DNA of 33,036 nucleotides from Eubacterium sp. (GTDB taxonomy: Bacteria; Bacillota; Clostridia; Lachnospirales; Lachnospiraceae): assembly GCA_017430325.1 (NCBI GenBank), contig JAFRNE010000024.1:1-33036 (forward strand). The letters run 5' to 3'. Below are positions 1 through 6,587 of the stretch, in pieces. Each line of letters starts with the position of its first letter. Position 1 is the first letter of the stretch. The notes below the pieces were generated by a model. The model did not search any database and was not told where the DNA came from. It saw only the letters and a list, made by a program, of their open reading frames with translations. Both the position numbers and the translations under genes were made by a program.

Positions 1-129
1 AACAGAGTGGCTACATGCCGGAGACTGTTAGAATGGCTCTTGCCAGATGCTGTCAAAGACAAACAAATGTGACTGTTCAAAAGAAGGTAGCAAGTTGAAA
101 ATTACCTCTTGACAAAGGTCACTTCATAA

Positions 130-516
130 CAGGGTGGAAGTAATACAAATGCAGATTTTATAGTATCGCCAAACGGAGTGGTTGTAGACTCTAAAATAGG
201 TATAGAATCCATTCCTGAAACAAAGTTTACTACTAATAAACTACAACATGAATTTAGCCATGCTAGTGATTTTGGGATAGAAGGTAATTGGAACAGTGCC
301 AAAGGGATTGAGTATCAAAATGCCATTCAAAATAATATAAATAATGCAACTGATATTTACATTTCAAAATATAGAGGTACAGATGTTTATGTATATTATA
401 ATTCGAATACAGGGTTAGGTTCATATGTTGATTATTTGGGAAATTATGTAGGAGGATGGAAATTCTCAACAAACCAACTTAATTATCATATTACAAATGG
501 ATTAAAGATATATTAG
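130..516 (+). pseudogene. Orphan colicin-D-like tRNase toxin domain (C-terminal module of a polymorphic toxin)
   Basis: The frame is open from a stop at 127-129 and begins with a Gly/Asn-rich linker ending NADFIVSPNG, the kind that precedes toxin tips in polymorphic toxins; a GTG at 178 is the first usable start but has no clear ribosome binding site. The rest resembles, from memory, the colicin D C-terminal nuclease family: a HASDFGI motif, then KYRGTDVYVYYN, then GNYVGGWKF near the end. Colicin D cleaves tRNA-Arg in the anticodon loop with a catalytic His, which would be the His of HASDFGI. The Lys residues flanking that His in colicin D are not obvious here. No delivery or secretion domain is joined to it, since the stop at 127-129 cuts the frame, so it is either an orphan tip awaiting recombination or a relic. 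A short open stretch at 3-101 in another frame is not recognisable. Family fit is fairly good; activity is unknown. Confidence 0.6.
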
Positions 517-530
517 GAGAGTTGTTGTTT

Positions 531-1043
531 ATGGGAAGTTATATTAATATAGGCTTGGCATCAAAAAAAACAATTATAAAAAAATCCGTAGTGAATTTAT
601 TTAAAGAATTAAATAAGTTTGTTTTTTTGAGAGTATATTTGCCGCATAATAATAATTACGATGAGTGGATATCACTCAGTAATAGAGAGTGTTCTGTAGA
701 GGAAGCCTTTGATTATTGTCTCAAATATGAAATGTCATACTTTCTTGGTGAATTTATATTTAATTATAAGCATTTAAATAATGTCGAATTTGCTTTGGAA
801 ACAACTAATGATGGCATAGTGTGCCTTATTATCAAGATTCCAGACGAAGAATTATTAAAAGATATTGATGAAAATGAGTGTTATATCATTGAATTTTTGC
901 AAAAGATAAAGGGCTTCAGTTTTGCCTTTTGTGATAGTGAAGCACATTTAAATGATGCTAAGTATTCGATATATGTACAATATTTAGATAAACCTATATT
1001 TACATATGAAGATTGGAAAATTGATGGATTTACAGAACGATGA
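531..1043 (+). CDS. Putative immunity protein for the adjacent toxin
   Basis: A 170-residue acidic soluble protein starting MGSYINIGL. I chose the ATG at 531 because GGAGAG at 516-521 sits about 9 nt upstream; the TTG at 522 is too close to that site. It begins 14 nt after the toxin stop, the usual toxin-then-immunity arrangement. There is no signal peptide or membrane segment. Trp occurs in the central DEWISLSN segment and near the end (EDWKIDGF). It is about twice the size of the colicin D immunity protein and does not look like it, so the pairing rests on position, AT-rich composition and the immunity-like size and charge. It could instead protect against a different toxin. Confidence 0.5.
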   Translation: MGSYINIGLASKKTIIKKSVVNLFKELNKFVFLRVYLPHNNNYDEWISLSNRECSVEEAFDYCLKYEMSYFLGEFIFNYKHLNNVEFALETTNDGIVCLIIKIPDEELLKDIDENECYIIEFLQKIKGFSFAFCDSEAHLNDAKYSIYVQYLDKPIFTYEDWKIDGFTER

Positions 1044-1074
1044 TTTTTAATCACTTACTTTGGAAAGGTAAAAT

Positions 1075-1418
1075 ATGGAGATAGAGAAAATAAACTTACA
1101 TGATGAAAAGCTGATATGGTTTCAAAAGCTGGTTTTTTTGATGAAATTATTGTAGCGATAGAATTAGGTGCTTTGTATGGGCAAGCATTGGTTATGGGTT
1201 ATGGGTGGAGATGGATGAAAGTCAGACAAAATTTAAAGGAAGACAATTTTTTATATTGTGTTGTGTCTCCAGATGATAATTGGATTAATTTCTGTGGGGC
1301 ATTTATTAACAGAATCCTGACGAATAAAAATACTGGTCAAGATGGTAAAAATGATAATACGGTCTCATTATTATATAATATGATTGGTGAAAAAGTAAAA
1401 ACAATTCCTGCTAAATAA
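1075..1418 (+). pseudogene. Frameshifted remnant of a small cytosolic protein, possibly a second immunity gene
   Basis: An ATG at 1075 opens a short frame (MEIEKINLHDEKLIWFQKL) that soon stops. The downstream part is in another frame from about 1104 and includes ELGALYGQALVMGYGWRW, then VVSPDDNWINF and a C-terminal LLYNMIGEKV. The N-terminal piece looks like the natural start of an immunity-type gene, and the downstream piece looks like the end of a folded domain without its beginning. I read this as one gene broken by an indel and perhaps a deletion between about 1104 and 1150. It is AT-rich like its neighbours and 31 nt behind the putative immunity gene. The family is not identified. Confidence 0.4.
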
Positions 1419-1422
1419 TTAA

Positions 1423-1530
1423 CTGAAATATGCTGAGTATTATGATACAACGCAAGAGAATGCGACAAAATGGGGTGATATTTTTATCTGGAAAAAGAGT
1501 GAAATGATGAAGGGTTGTTTTATTTCCAAA
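1423..1530 (+). pseudogene. Possible coding remnant between the toxin island and hflK
   Basis: One frame reads LKYAEYYDTTQENATKWGD and then IFIWKKSEMM with protein-like composition and no start codon, directly after the previous remnant. This may be the tail of another immunity-type gene. The signal is weak and rests only on amino-acid composition. Confidence 0.2.
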
Positions 1531-1567
1531 ATAAAATGGATTTCTTATAAAAAAGGAGGACAAGAAA

Positions 1568-2587
1568 TTGGCTAAAAAGAATGACAAAGATGTCGATGTT
1601 GTGATCGACGAGAAAGGAAAAGTGCTCAAGGGTCTTGATAAGAAGTCTTCGCTGCTGATCAAGATCGCTATCGTAGCTGTGATCATTTTCTTCGCGATAA
1701 ACGGCAGTTACTACTACGTTAATGAGCAGGAAAATGCAGTAGTTACAATGTTTGGTAAGGTTGTGAGGACCGATACCGCGGGACTGTATTTTAAAATACC
1801 GTTCATCCAGAAGGTTGAGAAGGTTGATATGACCACTCACGGTACAGGCGTTGGTTACTCGGTTGCCGGAAACGGACAGAATATTACAGATGACAACAAC
1901 GGAATCATGATCACCTCGGATTTCAACCTGTTAAATATCGATTTCTACCTTGAATACAAGGTATCTGATCCGGTTGCTTATCTCTACAACTCAAACGATC
2001 CTGAGGAGATCCTCAAGGATATCGCGCTTTCAAGCATCAGATCCGTTGTATCAAATTATACGGTTGATGAGGCGATGACGACCGGTAAGGGACTTATCCA
2101 GTCAGCAGTAAAAGAAGAGATGCTGAAGGAGCTTGCAAATCATGACATCGGACTTACAGTTATAAATATCACGGTTCAGGATTCTGAGCCGCCTACAGCT
2201 GATATCATCGCAGCCTTCAAGTCGGTTGAAACTGCAAAGCAGGGCGCAGATACAGCTAAGAACAACGCTCTGAAATATCAGAACGAGCAGCTTCCAAATG
2301 CTACCGCTAAGGCAGATAAGATCAGAAAAGAAGCAGAAGGTAAGAAGGAAGCACGTATTGCCGAGGCCGAAGGTCAGGCATCGAGATTTGAGCAGATCTA
2401 CGAGCAGTATAAGCAGTATCCGCTCATCACCAAGAAGAGAATGTTTTACGAGACTATGGAGGAACTTCTTCCGTCAATGAAGGTCATCATCACCGATGGC
2501 GATACAGAGACGATGTATCCTCTGGACAGCTTCGTAAATATCAATAGTGGCAGTGGTTCATCAAGCAACGGATCAGGGGAGGACTAA
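1568..2587 (+). CDS. hflK: Membrane protease modulator HflK (SPFH domain)
   Basis: A 339-residue membrane-anchored SPFH/prohibitin-family protein that, with HflC, is known to form a complex controlling the FtsH protease. The sequence shows a charged cytoplasmic N-terminus, one membrane segment at about 27-49, an SPFH domain from VNEQENAVVTMFG to about 250, an Ala/Glu/Lys-rich helix (about 245-285) and the conserved FYETMEELLPSMK near the end. The start is TTG at 1568, fixed by AAGGAGGA at 1553-1560 with 7 nt spacing. The C-terminus is a short Ser/Gly tail. It is 4 nt upstream of hflC, the usual pair. Codon use and GC shift sharply from the AT-rich island just upstream. Confidence 0.92.
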   Translation: MAKKNDKDVDVVIDEKGKVLKGLDKKSSLLIKIAIVAVIIFFAINGSYYYVNEQENAVVTMFGKVVRTDTAGLYFKIPFIQKVEKVDMTTHGTGVGYSVAGNGQNITDDNNGIMITSDFNLLNIDFYLEYKVSDPVAYLYNSNDPEEILKDIALSSIRSVVSNYTVDEAMTTGKGLIQSAVKEEMLKELANHDIGLTVINITVQDSEPPTADIIAAFKSVETAKQGADTAKNNALKYQNEQLPNATAKADKIRKEAEGKKEARIAEAEGQASRFEQIYEQYKQYPLITKKRMFYETMEELLPSMKVIITDGDTETMYPLDSFVNINSGSGSSSNGSGED

Positions 2588-2591
2588 AAAT

Positions 2592-3590
2592 ATGAAGAAG
2601 ACAATCAAGCTTACAGCCCTGGTCGTATTTCTGATCGCAGCGGCTGTTATACTGTTCAATTCACTTTATACAGTAGAATACAATAATTACGCACTTGTTA
2701 AGCGTTTCGGTAAGGTCACAAGAGTTGACGACGAGCCGGGACTTCACATCAAGACACCATTTATCGAGAACGTTCAGCTTGTTTACAGCGGAACGAGAGT
2801 TTACGACCTTCCTACCAGTGATGTTATCACAAAGGATAAGAAGTCGATGATCGCAGACGATTACGTGCTCTGGAAGGTTACAGATCCTATCAAATACTAC
2901 AAGACTCTTGGCGCAGTTGACGCAAGAGCAGAGGAAAGAATCGACGCTGCGGTTTATAACGCAACGAAAAATACTATCTCATCAATGACTCAGGATGAGG
3001 TTATCGCCGCAAGAGGTGCCCAGCTGACCGAGATCATCACAAATGCATCGAACTCAGATATTGCTGAATACGGTATCGTGATCATGACCGCTGAGATCAA
3101 GGCCCTCGACCTTCCTGATGATAATAAGAATGCGGTATATGAAAGAATGATCTCTGAGAGACAGAATATCGCTGCAAGCTATACTGCAAAGGGTGAGTCT
3201 GATGCTCAGATCATTAAGAATGAGACTGATAAAGAGGTTACTATCACTATAGCTGAGGCTGAGAAGGATGCTGAGTCTATCATAGCTGAGGGCGAGGCAG
3301 AGTATATGCGTATACTTTCCGAGGCCTACAACGATCCTGATAAGGCAGAATTCTACAATTATCTGAGAGGTCTTGATGCTCTTAAGGCTTCCCTCAAGAG
3401 CAACGGAAATATCCTTATGCTTGATAAGGATTCAGAGCTTGTTAAGATCATTTATGGCGCTGATGAGGCTATCGGAGTTGAAAATCTCGGACCTATCCAG
3501 AGTACAACAACTGAGGAAACGACCGAGGCTACAACAGAAGCTACAACCGAAGCGACAACTGAAGCAGCAACAGAGGCGACAGAGGAGTAA
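2592..3590 (+). CDS. hflC: Membrane protease modulator HflC (SPFH domain)
   Basis: A 332-residue partner of HflK. An N-terminal membrane segment (about 5-24) is followed by an SPFH domain beginning YTVEYNNYALVKRFGKV, a helical region with ERQNIAASYTAKGESDAQ, and an LRGLDALKASL segment. I placed the start at ATG 2592, with AGGGGAGGAC just upstream inside the end of hflK; an in-frame upstream GTG would add 15 residues overlapping hflK. The last ~25 residues are a low-complexity Thr/Glu/Ala tail (TTEATTEATTEA type) absent from standard HflC. By known HflC topology this tail would lie outside the membrane. Confidence 0.92.
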   Translation: MKKTIKLTALVVFLIAAAVILFNSLYTVEYNNYALVKRFGKVTRVDDEPGLHIKTPFIENVQLVYSGTRVYDLPTSDVITKDKKSMIADDYVLWKVTDPIKYYKTLGAVDARAEERIDAAVYNATKNTISSMTQDEVIAARGAQLTEIITNASNSDIAEYGIVIMTAEIKALDLPDDNKNAVYERMISERQNIAASYTAKGESDAQIIKNETDKEVTITIAEAEKDAESIIAEGEAEYMRILSEAYNDPDKAEFYNYLRGLDALKASLKSNGNILMLDKDSELVKIIYGADEAIGVENLGPIQSTTTEETTEATTEATTEATTEAATEATEE

Positions 3591-3593
3591 AAA

Positions 3594-4397
3594 ATGACAG
3601 GAAATATTCATTCAATAATTACAGGAAGTACGGTGGACGGACCGGGAACGAGATATGTTGTATTTCTCAAGGGCTGTCCGCTGAGATGTAAATACTGCCA
3701 CAATCCGGATACCTGGGACGGCAGAGGCGGCAAGGAGATGACCGTTGCCGAGATAATGGCTGATATGAGAAGCTACCTTCCTTTCATGAAGAGAGGCGGA
3801 CTTACTGTTTCCGGCGGTGAACCGCTTGTGCAGATTGATTTTGTTACTGAGCTTTTCGCAGCTGCAAAGAAGCTGGGTGTTCATACTGCCCTCGATACCA
3901 CCGGTTATCTCTTCAATAAGGATGTTCCGGAGATTTACGCAAAATACGAGAAGCTGGCTGAGGTTACCGACCTTGTGCTTCTTGATCTTAAGGCTATCGA
4001 CCCTGAGATGCATGTGGATCTGACAGGGGTTAAGCAGGATACGATAATCGATTTCTATAAATATCTGGATGAGAAAGACATTCCAATCTGGGTAAGACAT
4101 GTTATCGTGCCGGGTTATACCTTCGATCCTGTTCTCCTTGAGAAGTCAGGAAAGTTCCTTGCGCATTTCAAGAATGTCAAGGCTGTTGATATCCTTCCTT
4201 ACCATGATATGGCCAAGCCAAAATACGCTGAGATGGGTATCGACTACGTTCTGAAGGATGTTAAGCCGCTCACTGGCGAGGACGGACACCAGGCCCGCGA
4301 CATGGTTGTAAATGCCATGCGTGCAGAGAGACTTCGAATGAAGGAAGCCGGCATCCACGTTGGATATCCTTTCGATACGCCGGTCCTTCCGGAATAA
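3594..4397 (+). CDS. pflA: Pyruvate formate-lyase activating enzyme (radical SAM)
   Basis: A 267-residue radical-SAM protein of normal family length. It is expected to use S-adenosylmethionine and a [4Fe-4S] cluster to install the glycyl radical on pyruvate formate-lyase. The cluster motif CxxxCxxC is at C28, C32 and C35 (CPLRCKYC), followed by HNPDTW as in PflA. The SAM-binding SGGEP is at 73-77, with DTTGYLF and WVRHVIVPGYT further on, both typical of PflA. The start ATG lies 3 nt after the hflC stop, with GAGGAG in the hflC end as ribosome binding site. The glycyl-radical enzyme itself is not in the window, so a different glycyl-radical substrate cannot be excluded. Confidence 0.88.
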   Translation: MTGNIHSIITGSTVDGPGTRYVVFLKGCPLRCKYCHNPDTWDGRGGKEMTVAEIMADMRSYLPFMKRGGLTVSGGEPLVQIDFVTELFAAAKKLGVHTALDTTGYLFNKDVPEIYAKYEKLAEVTDLVLLDLKAIDPEMHVDLTGVKQDTIIDFYKYLDEKDIPIWVRHVIVPGYTFDPVLLEKSGKFLAHFKNVKAVDILPYHDMAKPKYAEMGIDYVLKDVKPLTGEDGHQARDMVVNAMRAERLRMKEAGIHVGYPFDTPVLPE

Positions 4398-4412
4398 TAT
4401 AGGAGATATAAG

Positions 4413-4955
4413 ATGAATATAACTGTATTTGCAGGTGCAGCGGAAGGTAAGAGGCCGGAATATATGAAGGCGGCCGCAGAGGTCGGCAGATGGATAGGAG
4501 AAAAGGGGCATGTACTTGTTTACGGTGACGGCAAGGTTGGTATGATGGGGGAGGTTGCAAGAGCTACACTCACAGCAGGCGGCAAGGTCACAGGCATCAT
4601 TCCACAGTTTATGATAGATAACGGCTGGGAGAATACAGACGTTACCGAGATGATAGTGACGAATGATATGTCCGAGAGAAAGCTTAAGATGGCCGAAATG
4701 GGAGATGTATTTATTGCGCTTCCGGGCGGCATCGGAACTCTTGAGGAAGCGGCTGACATGATATCATGGATACGCCTTGGACTCTACAAGGCACCGTTCA
4801 TCTTCTATAATACTCTCGGCTGCTATGACAAGCTTAAGGAGCAGTATGACAGAATGTTTGAAGACGAGTTCTACGAGGCGGGGGAGCTGGATTTTATGCT
4901 TTTCTCAGACAATCTTGTGGAGATTGAAGCGTTTGTTATGAAGTATCTCGGGTGA
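4413..4955 (+). CDS. LOG-family protein (TIGR00730; nucleoside 5'-monophosphate phosphoribohydrolase-like)
   Basis: A 180-residue Rossmann-fold protein of the LOG family, whose characterised members split a nucleotide such as cytokinin riboside 5'-monophosphate into base and ribose 5-phosphate. The diagnostic PGGIGTLEE is present, along with the upstream MSERK (Met-x-x-Arg-Lys) and YGDGKVGMMG. The start follows TAGGAGA at 4398-4404. The reading frame ends at 4955, but the +1 frame continues with two more copies of the last ~14 residues (see the repeat at 4908-5061), so the stop may result from a 1-nt insertion. It is last in the hflKC-pflA operon and its bacterial role is uncertain. Confidence 0.85.
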   Translation: MNITVFAGAAEGKRPEYMKAAAEVGRWIGEKGHVLVYGDGKVGMMGEVARATLTAGGKVTGIIPQFMIDNGWENTDVTEMIVTNDMSERKLKMAEMGDVFIALPGGIGTLEEAADMISWIRLGLYKAPFIFYNTLGCYDKLKEQYDRMFEDEFYEAGELDFMLFSDNLVEIEAFVMKYLG

Positions 4956-5061
4956 TCTGGCGGAAATAGAGGAGTTTGTAAAAAGTATTGAGGATGATCT
5001 GGTGGAAATAGACGAGTTCATAAACGAGCACTTTCGAAATAAAAAAATGGCAATTTTTTAA
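4908..5061 (+). repeat. Three tandem copies of the LOG gene 3' end, the last two in the +1 frame
   Basis: Copy 1 is in frame and encodes DNLVEIEAFVMKYL. Copies 2 and 3 in the +1 frame encode DLAEIEEFVKSIED and DLVEIDEFINEHF, ending at a TAA at 5059-5061. Corresponding bases are 43 nt apart between copies 1 and 2 and 42 nt apart between copies 2 and 3, so a single extra base near the junction of copies 1 and 2 puts the rest out of frame. Confidence 0.75.
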
Positions 5062-5076
5062 ATTTTGCCGTTTTTT
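5041..5076. terminator. Rho-independent terminator after the LOG gene
   Basis: An A-run plus TGGCAA at 5042-5052 pairs with TTGCCG plus a T-run at 5066-5076, giving a near-symmetric hairpin with flanking A and T tracts that could work in both directions. It ends the hflK-hflC-pflA-LOG unit and overlaps the end of the out-of-frame repeat copy. Confidence 0.65.
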
Positions 5077-5170
5077 GTTGGACATTTGTTGGATAAGGCA
5101 TGTTAAACTGACCATAAGTTTTCAGAATTGAGTCTGAAGAATGAGGTTTTTGGAGAGAACATGAAAAAAC

Positions 5171-5202
5171 GAAAAGAGGGTCGGTTTTCCGATCCTCTTT
5201 TC
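5171..5202 (+). terminator. Long stem with TTTT loop, terminator-like
   Basis: GAAAAGAGGGTCGG at 5171-5184 pairs with CCGATCCTCTTTTC at 5189-5202, a 14-bp stem with one G-U pair and loop TTTT. The T-tract is part of the descending arm. It may be a terminator or part of the rearranged region between the LOG gene and the truncated DUF4143 gene. Confidence 0.5.
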
Positions 5203-5217
5203 CTGTCCGGTAAGCGA

Positions 5218-5286
5218 TTTCACATTCTTCCGACCGAAAGTCTCACAAACATCCGACCAAAACCCTCACATTCTTCCGATTGAAAG
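5218..5286 (+). repeat. Three tandem 23-bp repeat units
   Basis: Units at 5218-5240, 5241-5263 and 5264-5286 share a TCACA..CATCCGACC..AA-type core; units 1 and 3 are closest (both contain CACATTCTTCCGA). The array ends exactly where the DUF4143 frame begins and lies in a stretch where the N-terminal half of that protein would be expected, so it may mark the breakpoint. Confidence 0.7.
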
Positions 5287-6131
5287 TTGATTTGTTAAAT
5301 GATCTTAAAAACGGAAAGTTCTCAAATTCCATGTCAAAAAAAGACATTAACGATTATGCATATTATATATGTAGAGGCGGATGGCCGGTTGCAATAGGCA
5401 AGGAAAGGGATGTAGCCTTGGCCCAGGCAAGAGATTATTACGAAGTTGTTGTCAGTGATGATATTTTTTCGTTAAAAGATATTCCTCTCAAAAAGGATGA
5501 GCAGAAGGCAAGAAAGCTGATGCGTTCCTATGCGAGAAATGTTTCAATTGCCGCAGCTGATACCACTCTTTTGAAGGATTGCAGTGGAAATGATGAAACC
5601 TTTGATAAAGATGTATTTGCAAAATACTTGAATTCGCTGCGAAACCTTTATGTTATCGAAGAATTACCTGCATGGAACCCAAACCTGAGAAGTAAAACTG
5701 CAATCAGAACGAAGGAAACAAGACATTTTACTGACCCTTCAATTGGTGCAGCGGCGTTGGGTGTCTCGCCCGAGGGGCTGTTTAGGGATATAACAGCGTT
5801 TGGATTCCTATTTGAATCTTTGGTGGTGCATGATCTCAGAGTGTATGCGGATATGATAGGTGGTCGCGTTTATAAATATCGCGATTCGAAAAAAAGAGAG
5901 GCGGATGCGGTGATTCAGTTTAATGATGGTTCATGGGCGCTGATCGAGGTTAAACTGGGTGGTGAGGATGATATCAGGAAAGCTGCCGATAATCTTATCA
6001 ATATAGCTAAAGATATTGATTACGAAAGAACCGGAAAACCGGCATTTTTGATGGTTGTTACGAAGAATAAAGTGGCGTACAGGATGGATAATGGTGTATA
6101 CGTTGTACCTTTGTGTTGCTTGAAGAATTAA
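5280..6131 (+). pseudogene. DUF4143 protein lacking its N-terminal AAA ATPase domain
   Basis: A 283-residue frame matching the C-terminal half of the AAA_14/DUF4143 ATP-binding proteins, which are normally about 400 residues or more with a P-loop at the start. What remains are ICRGGWP, DIFSLKDI, the FTDPSIGAAALG motif, FGFLFESLVVHDLR, and a nuclease-like fold with EADAVIQF and ALIEVKLGG (D/E...E-x-K). No Walker A or B motif is present upstream in any frame; instead there are two hairpins and a 23-bp tandem repeat. The apparent start is a TTG at 5280 without a convincing ribosome binding site. I read it as a 5'-truncated relic, though expression of the C-terminal domain alone is not excluded. 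Confidence 0.7.
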
Positions 6132-6184
6132 TGAAAGTCGTATCTGTTATGCGAGTGCATTGGCTTGTTATTTTTGCTTTGCTC

Positions 6185-6417
6185 CAGCATCATGTTCCAT
6201 GATGCTGCTCAGCTGCTACGCAGCTGCGGTCGTGTTTTACACGACGAGTCCTGTGCCATATCACTGCGTGATATGCAAGACTTGCGTTGCAAGTCTTGAT
6301 TCTGCTTTGCAGAACGCATCTGTCCTGCGGACAGACTCACGGTTCTTCGAACCGTTACTATTCTCACTTCGTTCGGATCATGGGACCCTCATCCACTTCG
6401 TGGATGCAATCCCATGA
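6185..6417. repeat. Array of nine perfect palindromes with 3-nt loops plus a nested outer stem
   Basis: Successive perfect inverted repeats, each with a different stem but exactly three unpaired bases: 6185-6207 (10 bp, loop TTC), 6210-6226 (7 bp, TAC), 6229-6245 (7, TTT), 6257-6275 (8, TGC), 6276-6298 (10, GTT), 6300-6314 (6, TTT), 6319-6335 (7, TGC), 6339-6355 (7, TTC) and 6390-6406 (7, TTC). The last is enclosed by an outer 8-bp stem, 6378-6385 with 6410-6417. A degenerate tenth lies near 6364-6377. Gaps are 0-4 nt except for 11 and 22 nt. On the minus strand six of nine loops read GNA (GAA, GCA, GTA), five closed by C-G, the hyperstable DNA triloop type. No known element was recognised. 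Confidence 0.9.
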
Positions 6418-6587
6418 CTTATTTGTTGCGGTTTTGTTATCATTTGCAATATATAATGGCTGTAATTTGATACCGTAGGACAAAATGTTTGCGGATATGG
6501 CAGACAGTAAATATGTAAAACTATAAGAGAATGTATTTGACGCGAATAAAGGATGAAGAACGATTCCGTCAAGAAGGAGGAGAAAAC
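6418..6587 (+). promoter_or_regulatory. Leader of the large orphan gene with a possible -10 box
   Basis: A consensus TATAAT is at 6452-6457, with no good -35 element at 16-18 nt; TTGCGG at 6425 is too far away. The rest is an AT-rich leader ending in AAGAAGGAGGAG at 6571-6582. If transcription starts near 6464 the palindrome array would not be in the mRNA; if it starts upstream the array would be a structured 5' leader. Confidence 0.35.

Noticed and set aside
3..101. 32-codon open frame at the left edge
   Set aside because: No recognisable sequence and too short to support as the end of a gene.
5161..5283. 40-codon frame beginning MKKRKEGRFSDP
   Set aside because: It covers a hairpin and the 23-bp repeats, whose period is not a multiple of three; a GGAGAG upstream is only 3 nt away. 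Probably not a gene.
6160..6417. 85-residue open frame across the palindrome array
   Set aside because: The frame is open because palindromes happen to avoid stops; the translation has no protein-like pattern and there is no ribosome binding site.
6185..6417. CRISPR, integron attC or REP-type element
   Set aside because: There is no constant repeat with spacers, no shared stem sequence and no integrase or transposase gene nearby.
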